Made by a program: the position numbers and the translations under genes. From positions 37,632 through 101,631 of the forward strand of contig NZ_JAPHPW010000017.1 in the NCBI RefSeq assembly GCF_026241515.1: DNA of 64,000 bases. Reading direction: 5' to 3'. Source of the DNA: Vibrio sp. 14G-20. Its GTDB lineage: Bacteria; Pseudomonadota; Gammaproteobacteria; Enterobacterales; Vibrionaceae. Positions 43,463 through 51,407 of the stretch are shown here, piece by piece. Positions within the stretch are counted from its first letter, which is position 1; every line of letters starts with the position of its first letter. The notes under the pieces are model-generated. The model was given only the letters and a program-made list of their open reading frames with translations, did not search any database and was not told the DNA's origin.

Positions 43463-46114
43463 TTATTTAACTGAGGTTACTCGACTTACTTTCTCGCCAC
43501 TTTCAGAGATAGAGCGGATGTAAGTTTCGCCAGAAGCCGATGGACGTTGTTGCTCATCGTACGTTAACCAGTTTTCGCCATCAGCAGAGTACTGAAGCTC
43601 TACGCCTGGGAATTGAACGTTCATCGCTAGCTTGCCATCCACAACCTGAGCGCCCGGTACTGGTAGTCGATAATCAATGCCTGCTTTCTCAAGCTTAGCT
43701 AGTTCACGTTGACCAACAATATTCGCAAAGCGATTAAAGTCGCTGTTTAGAGCCTGCTTATTCACTAAGTTGGTTTCTTGAGAGTACTCAACGCCCACTT
43801 TGTAGTCATTTTCCCAATCAGCTCGGTGCCATGCGCGCTCTGCTGCTGCAAGTACGCGAGGGAATACCATGTATTCATACTGCTCGTCGGTACGTACTGT
43901 TTCAGACCAAAGCTGTGCAGACAAACCATAGAAAGGTTTCGCTTCAATTTCGCCTTTACCAGAGAAGCCATTGCCGTCACGGTCTAATGATGTTTCTGCG
44001 TTTTGTGGCATGTTTTCTGGTGCGAAGCCAAACATCTTACGTGTATCTGTTGCACGCGTTGCCCAGTAGTAACCGCGCTCTGCAGCATCAACTTCGTATG
44101 GCATATCCATGTATACGTAGTCCGGGTTAGAGACAATCACGTCATACCCTTTCGCTGACCAGTCGTATACTGATGAAGTTCCGCCCCAGTAAAGAACGTC
44201 CCAGAAGTTTACGCGAGTGCTTTCGGTTGCAAATGCTTTCTCGCCTTCGCTGTATTTAAGGCCATCTTGCCATGCTTGGAAGTGAGGGATGCCTTTGTCA
44301 GCAACAATCTTAGATACCTGCTCTGCAAAGTGACTTGGCAAATGACCGAAGTCGCTTACCGTTCCATCAGTGATCAAAGACTGACACTGAGGAGACTGTT
44401 GAAATGGCTTATCTTGCTTAGACAAGTCAATATTGCCTTTCCAAGCCACTTTATCTTCTGCATTAATATCTTGTAAGCCAGCGCCTAACTTGATGTTTTT
44501 CGCTTCATCGCCGCCGAAGTGCCAAGTCGTTAGTGGAACGCCCGCTTCTTGGTGCATTGCCGCCACTTCAGAGATCACTTTATCGACAAAGTGAGTCGAA
44601 GACTCCATACATGGGTTAATGAAGCTTTGCTTATCGTAGAACTGAACCGTGGTTACGTTCGATGTATCTTGTGGATCCATCAGACGGTATTCGTTCGCTT
44701 CCGCTTCTTTACCTTCCGCCATTAGGCGAGTGTAACGCGCTTCCATCGATACCACAGCAGAACGAGCGTGTGCTGGCATATCAATTTCTGGAATTACTTC
44801 GATGCTGCGCGCTTTGGCGTAGCTTAAAATCTCGACGTAATCCGCTTTACTAAAGAAACCAGAGCCAAAGTTGTCTGTTGTTGGACCTGAACCTAGCTGA
44901 GGCAGTAAACAGCTTTGCTCTTCCAAATCAAAACAACGATTAGACCCTACATCCGTTAGCTCTGGTAAACCTGGGATTTCTAAACGCCAGCCTTCATCAT
45001 CTGTTAAGTGAAGGTGCAGTTTATTCATCTTGTATGCCGCCATTTGATCTAGCGTTGCTAGGATGGCATCTTTTGAGTGGAAGTTTCGAGCAACATCCAC
45101 CATCACACCACGGTAATCGAAACGTGGCGCATCTTTGATCGACAGTTGTGGTAATGATTCAGCGTTCTGACTGTCTATTAGGCCAAAAATAGACTGAACT
45201 GCGTAGAAAGCACCTGTTTTATCAAACGCTTTAATCGCAATCCCCTCTTCCGAGATGCTTAGTTCATAAGCGCCAGATTTTGCTAAATCACCCGTAAACT
45301 GAGTAGGAACAACGGTAACACTTACTGGAAGGTCACCACTCACATCTACGTTTACCACATCTGCACGTTCTTCAATTGCAGCGAACTGATCAGCATCGAA
45401 TACGTCTTTTGGTAGGGCAATACCACCAGCAATGCTGACTGAACCTTCACCCGCTTCCACCGACATTGGCGTTGGTAATAGCGTTGTTGATACGTCTTGA
45501 GTTGCTAGATCAGCATTCTTTTCAAAACGCGTAACCGCGGTTGCCATGACATTGTTGTCATCAGGAGTACGCTTAAGGTTGTTACCCTCTAGACCTGTTA
45601 CGAACGACGCTACATCTTCAGTATTCAATGAAGCAATCATCTTTGGTTCTGCGTTAGGCGCCGTTACGAATGCACCTGGCATGAAGTCAGTTTCAAACAG
45701 TTGCCAGTATTCACTGGTTAATGGCAGAATCACTTCTTCACCCGCTGCAAAACCATCGAATTTTTCTGTTGGTTCTAGCTTGTGTAAGTCGCCGGTTACG
45801 CGAGTGATTTTAAACTGCTCATTATCAACATCTAAGATAAGGCGAATACTGTGGAAGTAGATGGTCCAATCTTTTGAATCAATCGCTTCACCATCGTTAG
45901 TTAGCGTCATGTTCACTTTATTACATGATGCCCACTCTGCGCCTAAGTCCTGACAGGCCATGCCTTCGTTTGCGCCATGGTTAGTCAAGATTTCATATTG
46001 CACATCAAGGTTATCAGCCAGTGCATTAACAACCTGTTGCTCAGGTGCTTGCGTTACAGCACAACCCGTCAAACCAGCCAGTACCGCTACAGATAGTAAG
46101 TTTCTCTTCAACAT
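43463..46114 (-). CDS. Chitobiase (GH20 beta-N-acetylhexosaminidase), lipoprotein
   Basis: Cleaves N-acetylglucosamine from chitobiose and short chito-oligosaccharides. From the ATG at 46114 the precursor has 883 residues and a lipobox (LAGLTGC, Cys18), so it is probably outer-membrane anchored. Domains in order: N-terminal carbohydrate-binding (about 35-190), GH20b (about 225-335), catalytic barrel (about 338-770) and C-terminal Ig-like (about 800-880). The catalytic Asp-Glu pair is D536-E537 in HFGGDEAKN. Length and layout match Vibrio chitobiases. A start 39 bp upstream lacks a good signal context. Confidence 0.93.
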   Translation of the reverse strand: MLKRNLLSVAVLAGLTGCAVTQAPEQQVVNALADNLDVQYEILTNHGANEGMACQDLGAEWASCNKVNMTLTNDGEAIDSKDWTIYFHSIRLILDVDNEQFKITRVTGDLHKLEPTEKFDGFAAGEEVILPLTSEYWQLFETDFMPGAFVTAPNAEPKMIASLNTEDVASFVTGLEGNNLKRTPDDNNVMATAVTRFEKNADLATQDVSTTLLPTPMSVEAGEGSVSIAGGIALPKDVFDADQFAAIEERADVVNVDVSGDLPVSVTVVPTQFTGDLAKSGAYELSISEEGIAIKAFDKTGAFYAVQSIFGLIDSQNAESLPQLSIKDAPRFDYRGVMVDVARNFHSKDAILATLDQMAAYKMNKLHLHLTDDEGWRLEIPGLPELTDVGSNRCFDLEEQSCLLPQLGSGPTTDNFGSGFFSKADYVEILSYAKARSIEVIPEIDMPAHARSAVVSMEARYTRLMAEGKEAEANEYRLMDPQDTSNVTTVQFYDKQSFINPCMESSTHFVDKVISEVAAMHQEAGVPLTTWHFGGDEAKNIKLGAGLQDINAEDKVAWKGNIDLSKQDKPFQQSPQCQSLITDGTVSDFGHLPSHFAEQVSKIVADKGIPHFQAWQDGLKYSEGEKAFATESTRVNFWDVLYWGGTSSVYDWSAKGYDVIVSNPDYVYMDMPYEVDAAERGYYWATRATDTRKMFGFAPENMPQNAETSLDRDGNGFSGKGEIEAKPFYGLSAQLWSETVRTDEQYEYMVFPRVLAAAERAWHRADWENDYKVGVEYSQETNLVNKQALNSDFNRFANIVGQRELAKLEKAGIDYRLPVPGAQVVDGKLAMNVQFPGVELQYSADGENWLTYDEQQRPSASGETYIRSISESGEKVSRVTSVK

Positions 46115-46519
46115 CGTATTCACCCATAAATTTAAAAATTGAGTAAGAAGCAAATTAGAGCGCTTCGAAAGTTAGCTAAACTATATGGGCTTATTTTTTG
46201 GCGTGAATTAAATCAGGTTAATAAAGTGATCAGCTTCAAATCTCAAAATTGGCGATAAAATTAATTACATAAAAATCATAAAGTTAGAATTAACGGCACT
46301 TCCGTCAGTTTTATTTTGACGTAAAAATTGAGAATTGAATCACAATCTTTTTAAAGGATTTCATAAAATCGTGTCGTTGATAGAGAGAAAGGTTTAACAG
46401 TTTGTTCGGGTTGTTATACTTTTCGTACAAACAACGTGACATCGTTCTCAAAAAAAACCGTTAAAAAACGCCGTCAAAATCGATTTTAACGAGTTTAATT
46501 CTTCCTAAAGGAGCTCCCT
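46115..46519. other. Divergent region between chitobiase and the TraB/GumN gene
   Basis: This 405-bp AT-rich gap must hold the chitobiase promoter (minus) and the promoter for the plus-strand gene. Several TTGTTATACT-like -10 candidates exist, but none has a convincing -35 box. No hairpin, repeat or ORF that I trust. The strong AAAGGAG ribosome site at 46507-46513 belongs to the plus gene. Confidence 0.6.
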
Positions 46520-47407
46520 TTGCGTCCACTCTGGTACATGGTTTTATTCGTTCTCGCCTTTTCAGCTAGGCAAGCAGTCGCCGAGCCACTCTATTGGCAA
46601 GCGAAAAAGGGTGAACTGACACTCACTATCTTAGGTTCTGTACACGTTGGGGACGAGAGTATGTACCCACTCCCTTCGGCAATCACCGACACGCTAAAAA
46701 ACAGTGACGGATTAGTTATCGAGACGGACATAACAAAGACAAGTGGTGTTGTGTATCCCAACAACAAACTCACGACTGCCGATGTACTCAATGCAGAACA
46801 GCTACAATTATTAACCGACATATCAAAATCATTGGGCATGCCGACGCAACAACTGCTTAGTTCACCGCCTTGGGCTACTTCTCTCTCCATACAGATGCAG
46901 CAGTTAAAAAACCTGGGTTATGGCTCCGCCAGCGGCGTTGATGCGACACTAGCTCACAAAGCAACTATCCAAGATGTTCCGGTGATCAGTTTAGAGCCTC
47001 TGCAGTTTCAAATAGACCTGATGACAAAACAAAAGGACGACGGTAAGGAGTGGTTAGTCAGTAGCCTTGAAGAATTTGACCAAACTGATCGTGTGGTTCA
47101 TTGCCTAATTGAAAGCTGGAAAGCGGGTGATTTAGCAAAGCTGGAAGCCTTCGCAGAGCTGTCAGAGATGTCGCCTGAACTTGAGAAAGCATTCTTAACC
47201 GATCGCAACATAGACTGGGCAAACAAACTATCCACCACAGATTGGAAGCTTAAGCCTAAAGGGAACTACTTGATAGTAGTTGGCACCTTGCACCTAATTG
47301 GAGAAGGCAACCTTTTACAGTTATTAGAAGAGAAAGGGTTCAGCGTCATCCAGCAATCACAAAGCCAACCAGCCCAATGTCAATTTAAGGCTAGCCAAAA
47401 AAGCTAA
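46520..47407 (+). CDS. TraB/GumN family secreted protein
   Basis: A 295-residue precursor with a signal peptide (MRPLWYMVLFVLAFSARQAVA). It starts with TTG, chosen because AAAGGAG lies 6 bp upstream at the correct distance; the next ATG (46538) is too far. The TraB/GumN features are LTILGSVHVGDESMYPLP near the N-terminus, LVIETDI, GVDATLAHKA, and GNYLIVVGTLHLIGEGNLLQLLEEKGF at the end, with a GxxH motif at each end. The family is metalloprotease-like but mostly uncharacterised. Function unknown here; it stands alone. Confidence 0.88.
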   Translation: MRPLWYMVLFVLAFSARQAVAEPLYWQAKKGELTLTILGSVHVGDESMYPLPSAITDTLKNSDGLVIETDITKTSGVVYPNNKLTTADVLNAEQLQLLTDISKSLGMPTQQLLSSPPWATSLSIQMQQLKNLGYGSASGVDATLAHKATIQDVPVISLEPLQFQIDLMTKQKDDGKEWLVSSLEEFDQTDRVVHCLIESWKAGDLAKLEAFAELSEMSPELEKAFLTDRNIDWANKLSTTDWKLKPKGNYLIVVGTLHLIGEGNLLQLLEEKGFSVIQQSQSQPAQCQFKASQKS

Positions 47408-47472
47408 CGATGCTCAACCTCATTTTGTTTTCGTTATAAAAGCACTTCCTTAATAACAGAATCTTTACATTT

Positions 47473-47500
47473 AATAGCACCATTGCGGTGCTATTATCTT
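47473..47500 (+). terminator. Terminator downstream of the TraB/GumN gene
   Basis: AATAGCACC-ATTGC-GGTGCTATT forms a perfect 9-bp stem followed by a T-rich run (ATCTTTCGCTCTTTTT). Confidence 0.7.
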
Positions 47501-47529
47501 TCGCTCTTTTTACCTATGGCGTTGTTCTA

Positions 47530-47952
47530 ATGAAACCAGTACTTTTTGCTTTCCCTTTAGCCCTCACGATGCTGATGCCCTCAATAGCCTCAGCCAAAGA
47601 AACTTGTACAATCGAACAATTCCAATCGATAGACATTCAGCCAGATACAAAAGGCGGCGTACTAGATAAAGAAAGCGGACAGTTCTTGATTACTGAGAAG
47701 CCACCAATGCGATGCGCGAATATTACGTTCACGACTTCTACAACACGTAACCGTATCGCAAACCAAATGAATGGTAATTTTGAAGCAAGCTTCTACGATG
47801 GCGGAACGGGTAATTCTCACTCGGTGACGTTTGACGAAGATGAAGTACAGGCAGGTTACATTCGAATTGGTCCAAATAACCCTGTTGAAGCTTATGTTTG
47901 TTTTGTTACTTCAGAGACGCCAATCAAAGACATTACCTGCGATATTAAGTAA
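47530..47952 (+). CDS. Small secreted protein of unknown function
   Basis: I do not recognise this 140-residue precursor. From the ATG at 47530 it has a Sec signal (MKPVLFAFPLALTMLMPSIASA). A GTG 42 bp upstream is in frame but lies inside the previous gene's terminator. The mature 118 residues contain three or four Cys (CTIEQF, MRCANITF, AYVCFV, ITCDIK), probably disulphide-bonded. The sequence is polar with many predicted strands, for example EASFYDGGTGNSHSVTFDEDEVQ. No ribosome site is obvious. A terminator follows. Confidence 0.75.
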   Translation: MKPVLFAFPLALTMLMPSIASAKETCTIEQFQSIDIQPDTKGGVLDKESGQFLITEKPPMRCANITFTTSTTRNRIANQMNGNFEASFYDGGTGNSHSVTFDEDEVQAGYIRIGPNNPVEAYVCFVTSETPIKDITCDIK

Positions 47953-48023
47953 GTAATTTGGGGACTGACATCCCATCCTGATGGCCTAAACCATATAAAT
48001 ACATTAACTATTTCGAAATGCAA

Positions 48024-48053
48024 AAAAGCCGTAACATTTCTGTTACGGCTTTT
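48024..48053 (+). terminator. Terminator after the small secreted protein
   Basis: AAAAGCCGTAACA-TTTC-TGTTACGGCTTTT is a perfect 13-bp stem with A/T flanks, usable on both strands. Confidence 0.9.
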
Positions 48054-48058
48054 ATTAA

Positions 48059-48075
48059 TGTAGTCGGTGAAGAGC
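48059..48075 (-). repeat. Partial copy of the tRNA-Pro 3' end
   Basis: The 17 bp here match 48170-48186, which contains the last 14 bases of tRNA-Pro including CCA, with one mismatch. The similarity stops sharply after GAAGAG. It is not a functional tRNA. Confidence 0.75.
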
Positions 48076-48140
48076 TTATTTTGAATATCAAGCGAACCCT
48101 ACCTAGGTTCAAACCCCATTTCCCATGCCCGGAAACGACA

Positions 48141-48165
48141 AAAGCCTGCTCAATGAGCAGGCTTT
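48141..48165 (-). terminator. Terminator of tRNA-Pro
   Basis: AAAGCCTGCTC-AAT-GAGCAGGCTTT forms a perfect 11-bp stem, 7 bp after the tRNA 3' end on the minus strand, followed by TTGTCG. Confidence 0.85.
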
Positions 48166-48172
48166 CTAAATG

Positions 48173-48249
<77 letters not shown>

Positions 48250-48286
48250 AGATATCTAACTGGCTTATTGCCTGTCGATGGAGCGT

Positions 48287-48314
48287 ATAATACGGATTCT
48301 TAATTTATCCGCAA
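48287..48314 (-). promoter_or_regulatory. Promoter of tRNA-Pro
   Basis: On the minus strand TTGCGG, 16 bp, then TATTAT, followed by a GC-rich stretch (ACGCTCC) as in growth-rate-regulated tRNA promoters. It lies 37 bp upstream of the tRNA. Confidence 0.65.
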
Positions 48315-48432
48315 GCGCTTTTTCTCATATTTATGGTGAATTCGAATCGTTCGAACAAAAGACATACAATGACACGCTTGATGTGACGAAAAACACACAG
48401 TTACCAACAAGTATTTAACTTATGAAACAGGA

Positions 48433-48446
48433 TTGATCCAGATCAG
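48433..48446 (+). promoter_or_regulatory. FNR-type box upstream of the 46-residue membrane protein
   Basis: TTGAT-CCAG-ATCAG matches TTGAT-N4-ATCAA at 9 of 10 positions. A -10 candidate TACACT lies at 48468-48473, which puts the box centre about 41 bp before the likely start of transcription, the normal place for FNR activation. The regulator is inferred. Confidence 0.6.
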
Positions 48447-48504
48447 TAAATTGATAACGCCAGTTAATACACTAACCCGTGTCATATAACTTTGAGGTAT
48501 ACAC

Positions 48505-48645
48505 ATGGACTTTTGGCTAGATCTCCTATTTGGTAATGCGGTGGGGCTATCTTCAATGATAGTAATCTTCGGGGCTTTAGGTCTCATGATGTTTTATGGA
48601 GGCTTCTTCATCTACAAAGTTATGACTGAAAAATCTCCTCATTAG
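48505..48645 (+). CDS. Small single-pass membrane protein (DUF3149-like)
   Basis: A 46-codon gene beginning MDFWLDLLFGNAVGLSS, followed by one membrane helix (about residues 17-37) and the short basic/polar tail YKVMTEKSPH. GAGG lies 7 bp upstream. The sequence and size resemble the DUF3149 family of small membrane proteins, of unknown function. It has its own FNR-type promoter region upstream and a strong terminator downstream, both of which support a real gene. Confidence 0.85.
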   Translation: MDFWLDLLFGNAVGLSSMIVIFGALGLMMFYGGFFIYKVMTEKSPH

Positions 48646-48714
48646 AATAGCTCAGTCTAAATCATTTACTTTTGAGTATTCTTTTATTGATAAATAAATG
48701 TTAAAACTCTTTGC

Positions 48715-48750
48715 ACCGGAGTAGATTTCTCTTGTCTGCTCCGGTTTTTT
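48715..48750 (+). terminator. Terminator after the 46-residue gene
   Basis: ACCGGAGTAGA and TCTGCTCCGGT form an 11-bp stem with one T-G pair around a 9-base loop, followed by five more T residues. Confidence 0.9.
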
Positions 48751-48816
48751 CATTTTTAAACCCTGCCTCGACTTAGGTATACTTACCCTATCCTTCTCCA
48801 ACTTGAGATGAACACT

Positions 48817-49398
48817 ATGTCTCATGACGACGACTTAGATCTATTCCAAGAAATGATGGGCGATGTTAAACGTATCGACCATGACACCGCTGAACACCAG
48901 AAAGTACACCGAGTCACCGAATCTCACCTTGCTAAGCGTGAAGCCGCTATGTGGCTGTCAGACGACGAGAAAGACTACTTGTCATTAGACTACTCGCCAA
49001 TGATCAAGCCAGACGATGTCATTGCTTATAAAAAAGACGGTGTACAGGAAGGCGTATACAAAAAGCTGCGCCTAGGCAAATACCCTATTCAAGCCAAGCT
49101 CGACCTTCATAGAAAAACACTGAAAGATGCACGTAACGAAGTGCTTTCATTTTTGCGTCAATGTTTGAGAATGGATGTTCGTACCGTCATCATTGTTCAT
49201 GGTAAGGGTGAGCGTTCGAATCCACCAGCAATGATGAAAAGTTACGTGGCAAATTGGCTCACGCAAATCAACGACGTTCAATGTGTTCATTCTGCTCAGC
49301 AATTTCATGGTGGTACGGGCGCAGTCTATGTCATGCTCAGAAAGAGTAATGAGAAAAAGCTAGAGAACAGAGAGCGCCATCAAAAGCGCACCAGTTAA
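48817..49398 (+). CDS. smrA: Smr-domain DNA endonuclease SmrA
   Basis: A 193-residue protein with a C-terminal Smr domain (about 85-180) containing LDLHRKTLKDARNEVLSFL, the HGKGE motif in VIIVHGKGERSNPPAM, and HGGTGAVYVML. The N-terminal part (MSHDDDLDLFQEMMGDVKRI) is the region typical of SmrA in gammaproteobacteria. The ATG at 48817 is preferred over one 9 bp earlier because the ribosome site (TTGAGATG) is too close to the first. Smr proteins nick or cleave nucleic acids; the physiological role is not settled. Confidence 0.9.
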   Translation: MSHDDDLDLFQEMMGDVKRIDHDTAEHQKVHRVTESHLAKREAAMWLSDDEKDYLSLDYSPMIKPDDVIAYKKDGVQEGVYKKLRLGKYPIQAKLDLHRKTLKDARNEVLSFLRQCLRMDVRTVIIVHGKGERSNPPAMMKSYVANWLTQINDVQCVHSAQQFHGGTGAVYVMLRKSNEKKLENRERHQKRTS

Positions 49399-49507
49399 TA
49401 GGTTGAGATAGATAAATGGACTAGTAACGATTTAGCATCAAGATCGATATTTCGTGCCTAGACTCACACCAAGTGCTAAAATTGCCTCAGTTAACGAATT
49501 TCAACTC

Positions 49508-49536
49508 AAAGCAACTATCCAAAGGTTGCTTTTTGT
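49508..49536 (+). terminator. Likely terminator of smrA
   Basis: AAAGCAAC and GTTGCTTT form an 8-bp stem around 9 bases, followed by TTTG. Confidence 0.6.
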
Positions 49537-49574
49537 TTATCTATATTTCCGTTGTGAAACGCTAAGAGAATATC

Positions 49575-50708
49575 ATGTCACAAGAATCCCAAGCTAAACG
49601 CCTTAATAAATACATCAGTGAAACTGGTTTTTGCTCACGCCGCGAAGCCGATAAACTCATTGATGCAGGCCGAGTTACTATTAACGGCAAGATCCCTGAG
49701 ATGGGTACTAAAGTCTTGCCAGGTGATGATGTTGAGATCGACAATAAACCTGTTCGCTCAAAAGAGAAGCCGATCTACATTGCTCTTAATAAACCAACAG
49801 GTATCACCTGTACCACTGAACGTGATATTCCTGGCAACATCGTCGACTTTATCGGCCACCACAAACGTATTTTCCCGATTGGTCGTCTAGATAAGCCTTC
49901 TGATGGTCTTATCTTCTTGACCAACGATGGCGACATCGTAAACAAAATCCTACGTGCAGGTAACAACCACGAGAAAGAATACGTGGTGCGTGTAGATAAG
50001 CCGATTACGACGGAATTCTTGAAGCAAATGGGCGCTGGCGTTCATATTCTCGATACAGTGACCTTGCCATGTAAGGTCGAGAAAGAAACCAAGTTCTCGT
50101 TCCGAATCACTTTAACGCAAGGCCTTAACCGCCAAATTCGCCGTATGTGTGAAGCGCTTGGTTACGAAGTATTTAAGCTGCGCCGTGTTCGTATTATGAA
50201 TATCTCACTAGACGGTATACCCAACGGCAAATGGCGCTACCTGAGCGACGAAGAGATCACTGAAATTTTAGCGATGTGTGAAGGCTCAGTAAGCACTGAA
50301 GATGCATCAAAAATGAACGCGAAAGGTCAACGCATTCGTAAAGCAACTGACGCGAAACTTTTTGACAGCCGTGAAGAGAACCAAACTTCAACAGCGCGCC
50401 GTAATCAAAACGAGAACCGTACACGCACGTACCGTGGTAATAATGCGGATGAATTCCGTCATGCACCTAACTCAAAGCGTGGCCGCAATTCATCGAACGG
50501 TGAAAGCGGTGGTAATACCGAGAACTGGAAGTCAAACTCTCGTTCAGAACGTTCTAATTCAGATAAAAATCGTTCGGATCGCAATCGTACAGATCGCGAC
50601 AATAACGATCGTAGAAACGGTAAACCGGTAAACCACAGCCAAGATTCAAACAGACCGAACAAATCTGCACCAAAGCGTGTTGGTGGTACTTTAGGTCTGA
50701 AGAAGTAG
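49575..50708 (+). CDS. rluF: 23S rRNA pseudouridine synthase RluF
   Basis: RluF modifies uridine 2604 of 23S rRNA. The 377-residue protein has an N-terminal S4 domain (about 8-65, RLNKYISETGFCSRREADKLIDAGRVTING). The RsuA/RluF catalytic domain (about 67-235) has the active Asp in IGRLDKPSDGLIFLTNDGD, then GLNRQIRRMCEALGYEVFKLRRVRI. A tail from about residue 255 is rich in Asn, Arg, Ser and Asp with almost no hydrophobic residues. The tail makes it longer than the E. coli enzyme (about 290 residues) and may be a disordered RNA-binding extension. Confidence 0.92.
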   Translation: MSQESQAKRLNKYISETGFCSRREADKLIDAGRVTINGKIPEMGTKVLPGDDVEIDNKPVRSKEKPIYIALNKPTGITCTTERDIPGNIVDFIGHHKRIFPIGRLDKPSDGLIFLTNDGDIVNKILRAGNNHEKEYVVRVDKPITTEFLKQMGAGVHILDTVTLPCKVEKETKFSFRITLTQGLNRQIRRMCEALGYEVFKLRRVRIMNISLDGIPNGKWRYLSDEEITEILAMCEGSVSTEDASKMNAKGQRIRKATDAKLFDSREENQTSTARRNQNENRTRTYRGNNADEFRHAPNSKRGRNSSNGESGGNTENWKSNSRSERSNSDKNRSDRNRTDRDNNDRRNGKPVNHSQDSNRPNKSAPKRVGGTLGLKK

Positions 50709-50738
50709 TCAGAGTAAGTTAAGACGAGACACTCGATA

Positions 50739-50774
50739 TAAGAACGCCCGCTAGATTAGTCTAGCGGGCGTTCT
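50739..50774 (+). terminator. Bidirectional terminator between rluF and ybaK
   Basis: A perfect 16-bp stem AAGAACGCCCGCTAGA with its complement around TTAG. It ends both converging genes. Confidence 0.9.
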
Positions 50775-50815
50775 TGTTTGTCATTCGATAGTTTTATCAT
50801 CATGACGACGACAAT

Positions 50816-51289
50816 CTATAAACATAGATCAGCAAACTGACCGCGAGTCAGCATCGCTAAGTCTTTTGGATCTAACTCAATTTCTAGCCCTCGCTTCCCT
50901 GCACTCACACATATCGTTTCAAAACTGGTAGCGCTGGAATGGACAAAAGTAGGTAATGCTTTTTTCTGACCAAGCGGACTGATTCCACCCACAACATAAC
51001 CTGTGGTTTTCTGTGCAATATCAGGATTGGCCATCTCTGCTTTTTTTCCTTTTGCCGCTTTTGCTGCAAGTTTTAGGTTTAACTTTTGGTCCACAGGGAT
51101 AACCGCCACAGCCAAGTCTTTAGCCACACCATTCAAACAGAACAACAGCGTTTTGAACACTCGTTTAGGATCCTGACCAAGCGCTTCAACCGCTTCTAAA
51201 CCATAGTTGGTATTATTCGCATCGTGATGATACTGATGCACTGAATGAGCGATTTTCTTTTTCTTGGCAAGGTTGATTGCTGGGGTCAT
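50816..51289 (-). CDS. ybaK: Cys-tRNA(Pro) deacylase YbaK/EbsC
   Basis: A 157-residue trans-editing enzyme that hydrolyses Cys-tRNA(Pro). Family features: VFKTLLFCLNGVAKDLAVAVIPVDQKLNLKLAAKA (with the conserved Lys), TTGYVVGGISPLGQKKALPTFV and ICVSAGKRGLEIELDPKDL. Length matches YbaK. It lies alone on the minus strand between rluF and the 5'-nucleotidase. Confidence 0.94.
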   Translation of the reverse strand: MTPAINLAKKKKIAHSVHQYHHDANNTNYGLEAVEALGQDPKRVFKTLLFCLNGVAKDLAVAVIPVDQKLNLKLAAKAAKGKKAEMANPDIAQKTTGYVVGGISPLGQKKALPTFVHSSATSFETICVSAGKRGLEIELDPKDLAMLTRGQFADLCL

Positions 51290-51313
51290 AACAAATCCAA
51301 ACGATAGATAAAC

Positions 51314-51339
51314 AAAAAGCGACGCCGAGGCGTCGCTTT
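51314..51339 (-). terminator. Terminator of the 5'-nucleotidase gene
   Basis: AAAGCGACGCC and GGCGTCGCTTT form a perfect stem with a very short loop. On the minus strand it is followed by TTG, 68 bp after the gene. Confidence 0.85.
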
Positions 51340-51407
51340 AGTAAAATTTATCATGGTGCTAGAGTCAATCTAATTCAGCACCTAGTGATTAAATTTATTG
51401 GGTTCAA

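Noticed and set aside
48076..48130. Possible degenerate tRNA with T-arm-like GGTTCAAACCCC
   Set aside because: No acceptor, D-arm or anticodon arm can be paired around it.
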